From: Calycina herbarum
Taxonomy: Eukaryota; Ascomycota; Leotiomycetes; Helotiales; Pezizellaceae
Direction of reading: 5' to 3'
Length of the DNA stretch: 64,000 bases
NCBI GenBank assembly: GCA_001414485.1
Contig: LLEY01000016.1
Coordinates: 434,001-498,000, forward strand
Shown: one piece after another, positions 1 through 11,918 of the stretch
Layout: every line of letters starts with the position of its first letter
How positions within the stretch are numbered: the stretch's first letter is position 1
Notes under the pieces: generated by a model
The model's database searches: none
Told to the model about the DNA's origin: nothing
Seen by the model: the letters and a program-made list of their open reading frames with translations, nothing else
Made by a program: the position numbers and the translations under genes

Positions 1-2204
1 CTTCGTGACAATTGCCAATGATACGCGGCAGGAGTAAGGCTGGGAAATCGGAGCTTCAATCAAATAGTACAAACCACCCAAAATCTCTCTCTCACTTCCG
101 CACCAACTCAGACACAACAGACAAACTACAAGCTAGACCCATTCCTCAAATCTCTTGTCACCGAAAAGAATACTACCATCGAACCTAAAAGGTCGTTTAG
201 ATGAAAAAGTGCAACAAGAAAACAGTATGGAAATCACAACCTCTTAGAACTTATGAATAGTAGTCTTTCTGATAATATAACACTCTTAGATAGGAGAAGG
301 AAAGAAAACCTGGACTAGAACAGTTCCCTGAAATGATTCTAGCCCTCGTTTTTATGGTAAAGTACTAACCAAGTTGGAGGGTTACCTTATAGAGAAAGAA
401 ACTGGTGGAGAAGAAAACTGGAAGTCGTAGAAAACTTGTTGATAACTATTTCTTATTAACATCACCAAAAGAACGCTGTTAGTGAAATGAGATATAGACA
501 AGCGCGAGGGTAAGTCCTATCGAACCACTCGACTTCCCTGGCTGAAGAAAACCCACTCACTTTCCGCACAGAAACACAGGTATAAAAAAGGGTGAAGGAA
601 CTGATCTACCATCATGACCGATTGAGGAGCTTCGAACTAAATACGCAACAAGAGCGGAGCTTGCAAACCAGAAACAATATCGTGGCCCGCCAATCTGGGA
701 ACGAGAACTAGACCATTCACCAACCCACCCGAGAAAATTATCCGAGCTAAAGGTACTCTTCCAATCTCTTGCCATCGAAAGTAAACATACCTTCGAATCT
801 CGAAAGTTCCTTCCTCTGAAAGCACATCAAAAATAAATGAAAAGGGGTGTCTGATCATCGCAGTTGCTTGAATTCAAACAGAGAAAGCGTTTACTCGCCG
901 CAGGAAACTTGAAACAGACCAAGTCCTCAACGAATCGAGCGTGACGTATGCTCCTTCCTTACTTTACCGATCTCATTCCACGGTAGCGTAGTATACATAT
1001 CCTCGATTCTTTCCTTTTAAACAACTCATTACCCAACTCATTACCCGACTCAACCCGACTCCAATCCAAACTCTTGCGCAGCCCACTCACTCTTCCTCCA
1101 CTCTCCTCCTATGAGAATAATATAATCGTACCAATCAATCATAAAAAAAGGTAACTCCCAGCTTATCCTTATCAAAAGTACTCCATCTCCATCGGTATCT
1201 ATTCACCCCCTCCTCCCCCCCTAACCACATTCTCTCAATCACCATCGACACTAAACCGTTTTCCTGATCGCAATTCGCGCCGCCGCCGGAGTCACCGCTA
1301 CTACTGGAGTTCACAACCACTTGGTGGGGTTTTGGAGCCCATCTTCTGTGGCGCGAGCGCCCCCTCCCCCCTCTTGTTTTGAGAGAAAAAAATAAAATCC
1401 GAACAAGACCCTCGCTTCTCATTTCTTGTCACCGACAACAACACTAGCTTCGAATCCTAAAAGTACATTCAGACAAACAAGAGTCAGCAAAGGTAATAAA
1501 TAGCAGAGATCTCACAAGCACTCGTAGTCCACGAAACCAGATTCTCCCTGATTCCATCATCGTAAGGGGGAAAGGAAAATTTAAACCTGACGAAGTTCCC
1601 ATAATAGAGGTCAATTTCCTGGTTTCTGCTGCGACATGAAAATAATGTGCTACGGCCAAGGGGTTGTTTAAAAAAGGAAAGTAAGTAGCGAACTGGTGAA
1701 TTATGGAAGTGGTAGGCTCTCCGGTAGCAGCCATGCTCGTTCATCTCTGAGACAGCTGAAAGGGATATATTGGGACACAGAATAAAAGCCGACGAGGAAA
1801 AAAAGAAAGAACATGGAAAACCATATTTTTGAAGCAGGATTTGATTCAACGATATAATTTACACTAACAATTGAATTTTTACCGCACCAAAAAATCAAAT
1901 GATACTCGGAGATTCAGTAATGGCAATGCTGCATAGCATGCTGTCATGATCCCAAAAAGGACGCAAGGAAACCCTTTTCCGTAGAGGACCAACGATATAA
2001 CATACACAACAATTCACACCTCGAAGCACAATCGCATCGAGTCAGACATGCCAAACTCCATGCACAATCCCATCTTCCCCGATTTCAATAACCCCAAGCT
2101 CAGTGGCCTGGTTCCAATGTTTTTGCTCCCTAGTTAGGCCCTACGGACCCAGCATTGCATGTGCGAATTGATTCTCGACTCTTGACCAGCAAGTCCCAGC
2201 CCCC
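1..2204. other. Gene-free 5' end of window
   Basis: I see no supportable gene here. All open frames are under about 125 codons, overlap on both strands and show no family signature. The stretch holds a degenerate motif in three copies (separate entry), pyrimidine-rich tracts around 1200-1380, and a short tandem of the type CAACTCATTACC near 1022-1050. Confidence 0.6.
153..1463. repeat. Degenerate motif in three spaced copies
   Basis: A motif of about 40 bp occurs at 153-192, 767-808 and 1423-1463, spaced 614 and 656 bp. Copies 1 and 3 share cttgtcaccga followed by a tcgaa.c.aaaag core; copy 2 is more diverged. Read on the minus strand each follows a pyrimidine-rich stretch, and copies 1 and 3 have a TTTTAG-like acceptor signal, so they could be remnants of one short exon from a decayed tandem gene family. 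That reading is an inference; only the repetition is seen directly. Confidence 0.4.
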
Positions 2205-3399
2205 TCAAGCAACAGGACTCCAAGGCATCGGAACCAAAACCCTCGACTTCATACTCTGAATCAAAGGCACAGTCTTATGCACAGTATCTCCCCACCCCTC
2301 CACACTCCAACTCTGCTCCCTCCTTACCTTGCGCTCCTCCAAATCCGCAAACTGCCAAAGATGATGAACGGTATTCAAATCGCCAATCTGAACGAACCAC
2401 GCACCCACGCCTTCCATGACTTGTCTGCGTGCGCCTAGGCCACGACGCCAATGGGTTTCCCATTCGAGGAGGTTGCCAGGGTGGAGGGTGTAGGAGCGGA
2501 GTTCGAAGACGCCGCCGAGTTGGCGCGGGCTGGTGGTGGGCCAGAAGGAGAATTCTTGCATGAGCGAGGTGCGTTTGGCGGTTATGAGGGTTTTGAGTTT
2601 CTTGTCGAAGGCGGGGAAGTCGGGGTGGTGGGAGATGCTGTGGAGAGAGTCGTGGTAGCCGTGGTAGCGTTGGTATTCCCAGATATGAACTGTCAAATGA
2701 TCACCATCAGTAATGATTCTGTGTATAAGAGAAGATTGGGTGTCTTACCAAAGGTATCACAATCACCAACCTCCGTTCTCCAACTCCCAACCAAATGGAC
2801 CTTGTTATCTGGCATCCCCGCCATCTTGGGATACCATTTCCCAACCAACTCCACGTACTCGTCGACTTTATCGGGCTTGACCTCGTGAAAGACAATGCTG
2901 TGAACGTATTTTCCTCTCGCCAGGACCTGTGAAAATGAATGCTCCATCTCGAGATCCATCTCGCGTCCCTCTTTGGTGCCATAGATGAGACTGCTCAGCT
3001 TGCCTTTGCGCTTGGGATCTTCCTCTTCGGTAGCTGCAGATGCGCCTTGTGAGTCTGGTGAAAGACGGACGGGGAAGAGGTTAGAGGTGTGTCATCTCGC
3101 ATTGCTCACTACTGGAGCAGTGGGAGAGGGGAGGGGAAGGGGAGTATAGAGAATGAGGCAATGGCTTGGGAGGTGGTTTCTGACTTACTGGTGCTTGTCT
3201 CTTTTCTCTTGGATTGCTGTGCAATTCGCTCTCGGAACTCCTTCTGCTTGACCTCGAAAGATTTGACTCCATCGGGAGTGATGTCAGAGATGGCTGGTGT
3301 ACGGGCGAGGATTGCACTGCTAGAGAAAGGTCGGACGAGGGTAGCTGGAGCTGGAGCTGCCAAAGAAGCTGGAGCTTTGAGGAGACGACGGGCGAACAT
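2205..3399 (-). CDS. NIPSNAP family mitochondrial protein
   Basis: Three exons on the minus strand: 3399-3189, 3054-2749 and 2689-2205. Both introns are GT-AG and the joined frame gives 333 residues. The N-terminus MFARRLLKAPASLAAPAP and the following FSSSA are rich in Arg, Ser and Ala and lack acids, which is a typical mitochondrial presequence. The body has the two ferredoxin-like NIPSNAP modules: VHSIVFHEVKPDKVDEYVEL with the split-exon VHIWEYQRYHGYHD, then FELRSYTLHPGNLLEWE with the conserved HHLWQFADLEER. NIPSNAP proteins are mitochondrial and linked to mitophagy signalling and vesicle functions; the exact fungal role is unclear. The start at 3399 is chosen over an upstream in-frame Met because the presequence begins there. 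It is divergent from ATP18, with about 0.7 kb between them. Confidence 0.92.
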
Positions 3400-4114
3400 G
3401 GCGATGGAGTTTGAGGGGTTGTGGTGAGGGGGAATTGTGGTGGTTGCGTTTGTAGAAGCTGCGAAGGTCAAAGGAAGCTTGATACTGGTACTTATAGATT
3501 GACTGGCTTCTGAGAAGCTCAACCAAGCGGATTGAGAGGGTCGCGTATCAAGTCAGGCGGTAGAGTGGATATATTAACGATCTTCAGTCTGTGATGGTCT
3601 TTGTCCTGTTTGTGGGAAGAGAAGCCAGTCGATTATCTTCGCATGCACTGCACTGGGCTGATCAAGTACTTACGAGCAGGACAAGAGGACAAGAGGAGCT
3701 GTATGGAACAACAGGGGTGCAGTGATACAGCTGTTGATTGGCCGGGGAACTTCATTGTGGATCTTCACCCCGCACTTTCACTTTGGCGTGAACCTTGCTC
3801 CCTCAATCGGATATATTCATCGAGTAAATATCGGAAATCGAAGTGAGAATTGCTATCAATTGGGCATGATTAGATTAAGAGATAGTTACCATACAAGAAC
3901 TGGCTTCAAATTCAAGTTGTAGCTCAGCTAGGAAGCTAAAAGTAAACAACCTGACTAATCATCACGTGATCATAAGCTAAACCCAATCGAGCACCCTTCT
4001 TTTTCAAGCGGCTCTCGGCGACGCTCTCACAACACCACAAGCTCCATCCACCTAAGATACCACTCCCTCGCATCAACCAAAACACCCCAATTCCTCACCC
4101 CACACACTTCCGAA

Positions 4115-4550
4115 ATGTCGTTGTTCCCAAAGAAGTTCAATGCGCCCGTCGGTACGTCCCCCTCCTCCATTTCGGTCAATTGCGGAAGAGCTTAGAACCC
4201 GGAAACAAAAAGCTGACATCGCAAACTTCAACAGCTAAACCATATGCCCCATTCTTCATTGCCGGTACGTACCCACGAATTGCAACCAGGAGCAGGAAGA
4301 TAAACTGGATCAATTGAGAGGATAGAGGGGGTATGAGGCAGAGACTGATGAGAGGATAGGCCTTGTTGTCATGTATGGAGTCAACTCTTTCCAGACTATG
4401 ATGATGAACAGTATGTTGCCATTCCCTTCCGCCCTACTCTTATCGCATAGATAGAGGGCAGAGCTGATGTTTGAAATTGCAGCCGACGAGTTCAAGAACG
4501 ATCCAAGAAACCCAAACGCGAAGACCGTTAAGCCTGCTGAGAAACACTGA
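4115..4550 (+). CDS. ATP18: F1Fo ATP synthase subunit j (ATP18-like)
   Basis: A 61-residue protein encoded in four tiny exons: 4115-4151, 4235-4264, 4360-4410 and 4483-4550. All three introns are in phase 1 with GT-AG ends. The product begins MSLFPKKFNAPVAKPYAPFF, continues with one membrane segment (FFIAGLVVMYGVNSF) and ends in a basic, matrix-type tail containing the conserved FKNDPRNP. Yeast Atp18 (subunit j) has the same order: a short amphipathic start, a PY..FF membrane entry and an NDPRNP motif near the C-terminus. It is a peripheral-stalk/dimer-interface subunit of the membrane part of ATP synthase in the inner mitochondrial membrane. No exon is long enough to show up in a simple open-frame scan. 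Confidence 0.88.
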
Positions 4551-5753
4551 GTTCGAGATGAGGGAAGGGGGATGCTGTGGATAGACTGAGGGGTGTGGAT
4601 AGACTTCGAAGAGGATGGTTTTAGGGGAGCCGAATGGGCTGATTGAGGGGCATTGTATCATACGAATATTACTGGGGGAAGCCATCGAAACTGTTGCTAC
4701 GAGACTACGAGACCCTTTTACGAATGTTTGTGACATACGAGGAGGGATATGAAACGGACTTGGTTGTTTGGATGCCCTGCGCTCTCTTTGGAAATTCAGG
4801 AAGAGATGCGTGATGTTTAGGCATGTACTCGAAAGGGGTTTGGGTAGTTCCCACCCTACGGAGCCGGGGGACCATACGGACTCTTTTTATCATCAGATCT
4901 CACAGTCTATTGCCCAGCCCGCACAGCGTGTTCCGGCCCTCAATTCTAGACACCTCCTTAGTTGTAACTAGGTAGGCATATACTGCAATGCCAGCAAGAG
5001 CCGCGACACGCGGTGCGGGTTGAACTTGGGTATTCATTCGGGTGGGATTTTTGATGCGAAAAGGTTCGGGGTGATGGACATGACCAAACTGCCACAGCAG
5101 ATGCCATTCATTGTAGGCAAACCCATGAAACGACGGGATCACCAAGGTCGCGCCTTCCATTCTCGCACAAGCCATGATGTCGCACTCGAGATGAAAAGGA
5201 AGGAGCGACCTCGAGTCTCAGAAAGTGCCCAGGCGAGGGAAGGCACCACTTTGCCCCAGAAACACCGGCTCTTCACCAAAAGGGACTGGACATCTTTCTG
5301 TTCTTCATTCTAAACGTCAAGAGCCAACAGAAAGAAAGAGAATTGCCGACGTGGAAGTCCACTCTGTCGAGGTTGAAAATCAGCCCATGGTCGGAATCAT
5401 GAGATGATGTTTCAAGCTTCAAGGGATGGTTCTTGAAGTTCCGTGAATCCTTGGGGGTTGTGTGATGCGTTCTGGTTTTGACTCAACCTTTTCTTCTAGT
5501 GGGCTCCTTTTTAGAAGGAATGGTTCAGGTGGAAGGGCCAGGAATTGTTTCGCACAAAATTCTCATGAAAGTTGAAATGTGGTATCACGGTCTACGAACC
5601 ATCAGCGCCAAATCCACCCTACTGGGAGCACGCATGCCTTATCGTAGATTACCATGTGGTCAATATATTATCAGACACACTATTCGCGGGCGGGCCAAGA
5701 TGGTGTTGGTATGAAAAGGGTCTCAACGCATGTTAGAGACTCCTTCGCTGATA
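4551..5753. other. Intergenic stretch without supported gene
   Basis: Between ATP18 and the 3' end of the kinase gene. Several small frames occur (for example 4900-5175 minus, 5020-5313 plus) but none has recognisable domains, introns with good signals or a convincing start. Confidence 0.55.
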
Positions 5754-7385
5754 TCAATTCTCAATATTAGGTACTGCAATTGGCTCATTAGGTCTCCCCC
5801 GCAGCCAACAATGGTAATAAGCCTGCCCAGCAGTAATTCGCTCCTCTGGAAGCCAGCAGAGAAAGCCGGAGAGCAAGTCAAGATAATCATCCTTGTCGTC
5901 TCCCGTCAGATTCGTGACAAGAGATTGCAACCTCTTCTCATTAGGTAGCGGAACAGGCCCTTTCCATTTTCCTAAAATAGATTCGTTAGGATAGCTTGGG
6001 AGGGTGGTTTACAGGCCTACCGTCAATATCCCAGTACTTGCTTGTTTCCTTGCTCCTTTTGAGGAATTCGGGTGGTGGCGGACCAAGGAGGGCTGTCATT
6101 GCCGCCAGATGGTGGGCGTCATTGAGCTCTTCTGATTCCTTGTCGTAAATGTCAAACAGACCTTCTCGTTCAAGAAGGTCCCAGGTCTACGTAAAAAGAA
6201 TTCAGATTACTAGACTTTGCAAACCCAAAAGACGGAAGGGGAAAGGATTTATTACTAAGAGCCCCAAACTCCAAATATCCACGGCATTATCCCATTCCAT
6301 GCTAAGAATAACCTCAGGTGCTCGGTATAGCACTGGCATGGCATTGCCACTTTGTTTTTGGCAGATGCGTGCTTGCCCGATGCGTGCTTGCCCGAAGTCG
6401 CAAATGACCAGGGGCCCTGCGCCTCCTAGCATGTAACGTGAGACGTAGGTAATAGTATCGCCAACTTGCTTCCTCGCAGATGGACTACGAATCTCGTCCT
6501 CTTCTACCTTGGAGAGAATCGAATCGTTTGTAATCGCAATGAGCAAATTGTCTGAATGGAGGTCTTAGTGTTCGTTAGTCAAAAACCTATAATGTGTTCG
6601 CACCGCAAGGGCTAGGTTTGAATCTTACCTGTATGGATCACGTCTGCTTCGTGGAGGAAATTTAGCCCGAAGAGTACTTGGTCAAGAGCTCCTTTAACAA
6701 CGCTTTGGGCAAAGATTCTACCCTTTTGCAATTCTTGCAAACTTCTCATACTCATGCCTAGAGGTGTCATGACGAAAAAATCGTGTTCGCCATTGCGGCT
6801 CTTCATCTTGAAAGAATCTTCAAGCTGACGGACGTGTAGCCGACCTGAATGCTCCACGGTAATGCTGGCTAAGTGCTTAAAGACATCAAGCTCCTGATTA
6901 TGTACCAGAGTATTGACATGTGCCTTGATCACCCGATATGAACGATCTCTTGATAGAAGCAAAACATATTTAGCAATAGGACAATCAAAATAAGAAGGAG
7001 GCTAGGAGTACCTGAGATCGCGGCACAACCACACGGTCGAGCTTGCACCATAGCCAAGCTTAGCGACTACCTGGTAGCGGTCCTTTAAGACCTCACCAAT
7101 GCGCATAGGATAATAGTGATTGCGGTTGTAATAAGGGAGTCGCTCCTCCTCCACCGTTTGAGACGGATCAATGACCTCAAACCTGGTTGACTGAAAATCG
7201 CGGGGTGGAAGGGGAGGATGTACAGTCACCTGGTCGGAGTATGGCTGCGAGGCCATGGCAGACCGTATGATTTTAGAAGATGAATAGGAGAATGGTCGTG
7301 TAAACCGACACAAGAGGCGTCCCGCATACATTTTGTGAGAAGAAGGTCGCTGTATCACACCGTATGGGGACATGTTTTTAAGCAA
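5754..7385 (-). CDS. SRPK-like serine/threonine protein kinase
   Basis: Five exons on the minus strand: 7385-7012, 6948-6629, 6563-6256, 6186-6021 and 5971-5754, giving 461 residues if the first Met is used (Met codons at 7373 and 7331 are alternatives). Visible kinase motifs: glycine loop LGYGASSTVWLCRDL, ATP-binding lysine in RVIKAHV (about K133), catalytic HTDLHSDN (D232), DFG at about 287-289, YRAPEVIL and DIWSLGLLTWDLLE. The variant HTDLHSDN and the run from DFG to YRAPE match the SR-protein kinase group, which phosphorylates Arg-Ser-rich splicing factors; members with basic, mitochondria-like N-termini are common in filamentous fungi and their substrates are unknown. The activation loop contains a five-residue in-frame duplication (separate finding). 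The catalytic residues are intact, so activity is plausible. Confidence 0.88.
6364..6393 (-). repeat. 15-bp tandem duplication inside kinase gene
   Basis: gatgcgtgcttgccc occurs twice head to tail (6364-6378 and 6379-6393). In the kinase frame it doubles GQARI immediately after the DFG motif, so the protein reads DFGQARIGQARICQ. Confidence 0.9.
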
Positions 7386-7575
7386 GACGGTTAGTCACGT
7401 GATCGGAATGATCAATTTTTAGACTAAGCCAAGGCTGGCACTGGTAATAGTACAAAGTAGATATTAGTTTAGAGTTTAGGATAATTTACAGTGCGTCGTT
7501 TAAAAACAAAACTAAGAAGTATAAATTATAGATATTTACCTATAAAATAATATTTATATCTATTATCTTTTTATA

Positions 7576-8713
7576 ACGTGTTTCATAAGCGAGCTGGCTA
7601 TACAAGCGAGCTTGCTACTTTTCAAACGTTATAACAATTATTAACTTTTAGTTATATTATCTCTACTAAATAACGCCTAAATGTCTCCTAATGAAAACAA
7701 GATCAACTTAGCTATCTAAGTACTCGAAAACGACGCGTCAATTACCTAATAAAGCGCTGCGAAGGCCTATGATGCCCCTCGATCTACTATTTTAAGCTGA
7801 CGCGCTAGAATCTAACTAAGACGCGATTGCGAGCCCAATTCGAAGAAACTTACGAAGCTAGAGAAGGAGGCGATAATTGGGTATATATTAGAGTAGGATT
7901 CGAGAGGGTTTTCGCCTATAAAGGATATGGTGTAAGATATGGCTAACAACTTGCTGAAGGAGCGCGATAGGCAGCCTGTAGGCAGGAACTGGCTAGATAA
8001 TTTTATTCGGCGTATACCTAAGCTAAAAACTCAATAGAGTCGTTCTTATAATCATTAGCGAGCTTTGACTAAAGATCTGCGGATTATTAGCCTATGGTTT
8101 ATACTTGTATAGTTATTTAAGGATAAATATAGTATTATAGACGAGGATATATATAATTTCAATAAGACCGGTTTTATAATAGGTGTTATATTATCTTAGC
8201 TTGTTATTACAAGTTTAGAGATACGTAGGAGACGTAAAAAAGTTCAGCTAGGCAATCGCGAATAGGTTATAGTTATTTAAGAAGTTAATACGATAGGTTA
8301 GGCAATAGTGTTAATACGGAAAGAAATCATAGATCTTCGTAAGGTAACTAAGGCCGTAACTAAGTGTAAGAGTTGTAAAAGGAAATATATTCAGAGTTAA
8401 GAGACATTAACAGTAGAGGAGGTAATTAGTTTAATTGCTCCCATAGAAAATAGCGATCAGGAGAGTAGCGGAGAGATAAAAAAGAAGGTTCGAGTAGAGA
8501 GGTACTATAGGCGTTATAGTAAAATTAGACACAATTCTCATACTTGTTAAGTAGAAATAGTAGATACTAAAGATAGTAACGACTCTGAATAATCTTATAG
8601 TATCTTATATAATATAATAGCTTGTTCTAGTGTTAAGTAATTTATATTTAAAAATAAGTTATTCGGAAAAGTGGCTAGCTCGCTTGTGTAGCCAGCTCGC
8701 TTGTGAAACACGT
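7576..8713 (+). mobile_element. Internally deleted Fot1/pogo-type DNA transposon
   Basis: The element is 1138 bp and is bounded by TA target duplications (7574-7575 and 8714-8715). Its terminal inverted repeats are about 48 bp with four mismatches, three of them C/T; each end begins ACGTGTTTCA and carries two copies of an ACAAGCGAGCT-like block. Inside, from 7681, the plus strand reads as a Fot1/pogo transposase with many stops: the psq-type start, the CENP-B-like DNA-binding segment (PVGRNWLDNFIRR), NFNKTGF at the first catalytic position, then a jump to the C-terminal CCHC-like tail. Most of the DDE catalytic domain is missing, so this is a deletion derivative. Stops are mainly TAG/TAA where CAG/CAA is expected, as left by RIP. 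Confidence 0.85.
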
Positions 8714-8771
8714 TAAGTAGTCTAATTAAATAGATATACTATTTTTAAAAAGAGATAGTTATATAAGTATA

Positions 8772-10598
8772 ACGTATTTCCCGGGTGAGCCGATCACCCG
8801 GGTGAGCCGATCACTAAAACACCAAAACGCGACACTCAACTTAAAATTAAAATGCTACCACTCAATCAAGCCCAACCCTCTAATAAAGAGGGTCGCATTC
8901 TTTTAGCTGTCTAAGCCTTTAATTCAGGTCATTTTAAGAGTATGCGAGCTTGTGTTAAAGCCTACGACGTGCCTTATACAACCCTCTACGACCGAATACA
9001 CGGAATCCCTTCGCGACGCGATACTCCTTCTAATGCTTAAAGACTTACCTCTAAAGAAGAGCGAGCTATCGTACAATATATTCTCGACTTAGACTTGCGT
9101 GGATTCCCACCTCGGCTAGTAGCTGTTCGAGAAATGGTAGACCTTCTTCTCTTTAAACGCGACGCGCCTCCAGTAGGTAAGAATTAGACTTCTACCTTTA
9201 TTAAACGCTGTACAGAGATTAAAACGAAATTCAGCCGTAAGTACGATTATAAAAGAGCTTAGTACGAAGACTCTATAGTTCTTGGAGACTGGTTTAGGCT
9301 TGTACGAAATACAATTACTAAATATAGGGTTATAGAGGAGGATATATATAACTTCAACGAAGCTAGGTTTCTTATGAGGGTTATTACAACTGCTAAAGTT
9401 ATTATAAGCTTAGAGTTAAGGAATCGTCTAAAGACTGCTTAGCTAGGAAATAGGGAGTGGGTTTCGATCATATAGGGCATAAACTCGTATAGTTAGGCAC
9501 TTCCTCCGTTTATCATTTTCAAGGGATAGCACCACCTCTCAGCTTAGTACGAGGAGTTAGGTCTCCTATAAGATTAGGTAATTATACTAAGTAAGAATAG
9601 ATAGACAATAAACGAGATTAGATTTAAGTGGATTTAGTACTTTAATAAACATATAAAAGGTTGTATAGTTAGGCGATATAGACTCCTTATTCTTAATAGC
9701 TACAAGTCATATATTTCAGTTTAATTTTAGTAATACTATTAGGATAATAATATTGTTACTCTTTATATACCACTATACTCATCTTACATCCTTTAGCCTC
9801 TTGACGTTGGCTGTTTTAGCCCTCTAAAGGCATTATACGGCAAGCAGATTGAGAATCTCATTCGAGTTAGAATCCAGCATATTACTAAGCTTGAGTTCCT
9901 TCTTGTATTTAAAGAGGCATTTAAAGCTGTATTTATAGAGTAGAATATCAAGAGTAGATTCCGAGTAACTGGCTTAGTTCTATATAATCCTAAGAACGTG
10001 CTTTCTCGCCTTGATCTAAGGCTAAAGACACTAACTCCACCCCCTATAAACGAGCTAAACTGGACCCTAAAGACGCTATAGAACGTAATAGAGCTTGGAT
10101 TCTAGACTACATATCTTAAAAACTGTATTATACAATACTAAGATAGCTCTCCAACATCAATCAACGAGGCATTTGATCGGCTTACTAAGGGAGCTTAAAT
10201 TATAATACACGGAGCTACTCTTATAAGAGCTGAAATTAAGACACTACAAGAGGCAAATCAGCTTAAAAAGAGAAGGGAGAGAAAGCGAAAGAGGCGCATT
10301 TACCAAGGTGGAAGTCTTACAGTTAAGGAAGGCAAGGAAATTGTTCAAAGTATTCAAACTCAGCAAGAAGAGGGTGGTAATAATATACAGCGCCAGCGCT
10401 TGGAAGGCAAGCGGCGACGTTGTAGTTTATGTAATCAGGTTAGACATAATGCTCGTACATACGAGGCACCTTAGGAATCGATTAATATAAGTAGCTAGAG
10501 GTTTTTTAATAGTATTGTTGTAATATATTTAAAGTTGTAGTATTATCGCGTTTTAGTAATCGGCTCACCCGGGTGATCGGCTCACCCGGGAAATACGT
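8772..10598 (+). mobile_element. Full-length Fot1/pogo-type DNA transposon, RIP-inactivated
   Basis: The element is 1827 bp with TA target duplications (8770-8771 and 10599-10600). The inverted repeats are about 47 bp with one C/T mismatch; each contains the block CCCGGGTGAGCCGATCA twice in tandem. Length, TA target and coding content match Fot1-like members of the pogo/Tc1-mariner superfamily. It lies only 58 bp from the preceding element but has different end sequences, so the two are distinct families rather than one duplicated copy. Confidence 0.9.
8852..10474 (+). pseudogene. RIP-degraded Fot1-like transposase
   Basis: From ATG 8852 to 10474 a single frame of 541 codons can be followed without any length change, but it is broken by many TAG/TAA codons. 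The length equals the roughly 540 residues usual for Fot1 transposases. Recognisable parts in order: HTH psq/CENP-B DNA-binding region (about codons 10-140, with PVGKN and FIKRC), NFNEARF where the first catalytic Asp is expected (Asp to Asn), LLILNSYKSY at the second (again Asp to Asn), YSSYILQPLDVGCFSPLK, and a C-terminal CCHC-like knuckle (CSLCNQVRHNARTY, last Cys to Tyr). Stops and substitutions are almost all explained by C-to-T or G-to-A change with no indels, which is the RIP pattern. Not functional. Confidence 0.85.
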
Positions 10599-11918
10599 TA
10601 GACTATATTTTATCTTATTATCTACGTAAGTAGTCTTAGACTATAGACGCGCGCTCTTTATAACGACCTCGCTAGCTATATAAACTAAAAATATTATTAA
10701 ATTTAAATATTACTAATAAATTAAAGAGATAAAACGTTAGTAAATAATAAAAAGTATAAGAACTTCTATGTCTGTTTGGGGATGGGAAATTCGATTTAGT
10801 TAAGCGAGAACGAAAAATGGATGTCAACTCAAGTATCTGAAATAACGAGAATATAGTGGAACCACAAACCCACACGATTTAGGAAGCTGCTGAAAAATAT
10901 GAAAAGATACCACAAAGCCATGTAAGTGTTTGCCTGAAAATCCTAACTGGTGGGATCGACTCATCCGGATGTCGATCCCGCGGCCAGAATGTACGTCGTG
11001 ATAGCGACCATAACTGCTAAAAGAAGGGAGAAAATGCTCACATTGTGGATTGTGGACTCGGCAGCGAAATCCGAAATAGTCTTCAAATAGAAATGTATAT
11101 ACTAATAAACGTTTCCCAGTCTTACAGTGGTACCAGTACTTGCTAAGTATAGGCATAACTGACGCCTGCAGTAGCTGTGTACCGCATTGATAAAGCTTTT
11201 GATAAACTTAGAAGTGAAAAGTGTGTTTGTGATTGGGAAAGGATGTATAAATGAACAAACTAGGTAAAAAATGCTACCATCTCCCAAAAAGAAATCGCTA
11301 AATTATCAGCCCTTGAGAGCATGATGCCCCTAGGAATAGCATTATCTGTAGAAAATATTCAGAAACATTAGGCCAAACTGATCTAGTCAATCAAAGAAAG
11401 TAGTGAGGAGGCACAGTTCAGTATTTGAGTTTCGCTGACTATCCCCTTTTCTAGGATGTGATTTCCAGGACCACGTGTCTTTCCTAAAACTCACAGCGAT
11501 AGTGCGATATAACGTGCTAATAACTTCCCGTCACGAGTGAAATATTTGGGGATATTCCTGCTCTCCTCGCTGATTCAACGGATTGATCCGAGAGTGATCA
11601 TTGCAATGGTCATGGGACTTCTACCCAACTCCGTTCTAGTTCTATTGTGATGCGGGGTGTTCTTGTAGTTTCATATCTTCGGGGCTTTAAGTTTGAAAGA
11701 CGAGATGAGGTAAGGAGTCATGATAAGAAGTGGTGCCATTTACTGTTATGCTAAAATGCCGGCCTTTGCTAGAATGAATCTTGAGTAATTGCCCCACCCA
11801 TCCGAAAACGTCAATAAAATGATAGAATGGTGTCAAAACAACGATTTTCAGTTGTTGTGGTTTGAGGAACACCTCGCATACCTTCCCAGACTCTTGTGTT
11901 CTCCACTCCTTCCCAGCC
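10599..11918. other. AT-rich flank without supported gene
   Basis: 10.6-10.75 kb is very AT-rich and probably transposon-derived debris. 10.8-11.9 kb is closer to average composition but holds only short frames (such as 10824-11156 minus) with no recognisable product. Confidence 0.5.

Noticed and set aside
2451..2888. 145-codon plus-strand frame
   Set aside because: Antisense shadow of the NIPSNAP exons, with Glu/Gly/Val-rich composition typical of reverse coding.
10308..10490. 60-codon open frame
   Set aside because: Lies inside the C-terminal coding region of the Fot1-like element in another frame.
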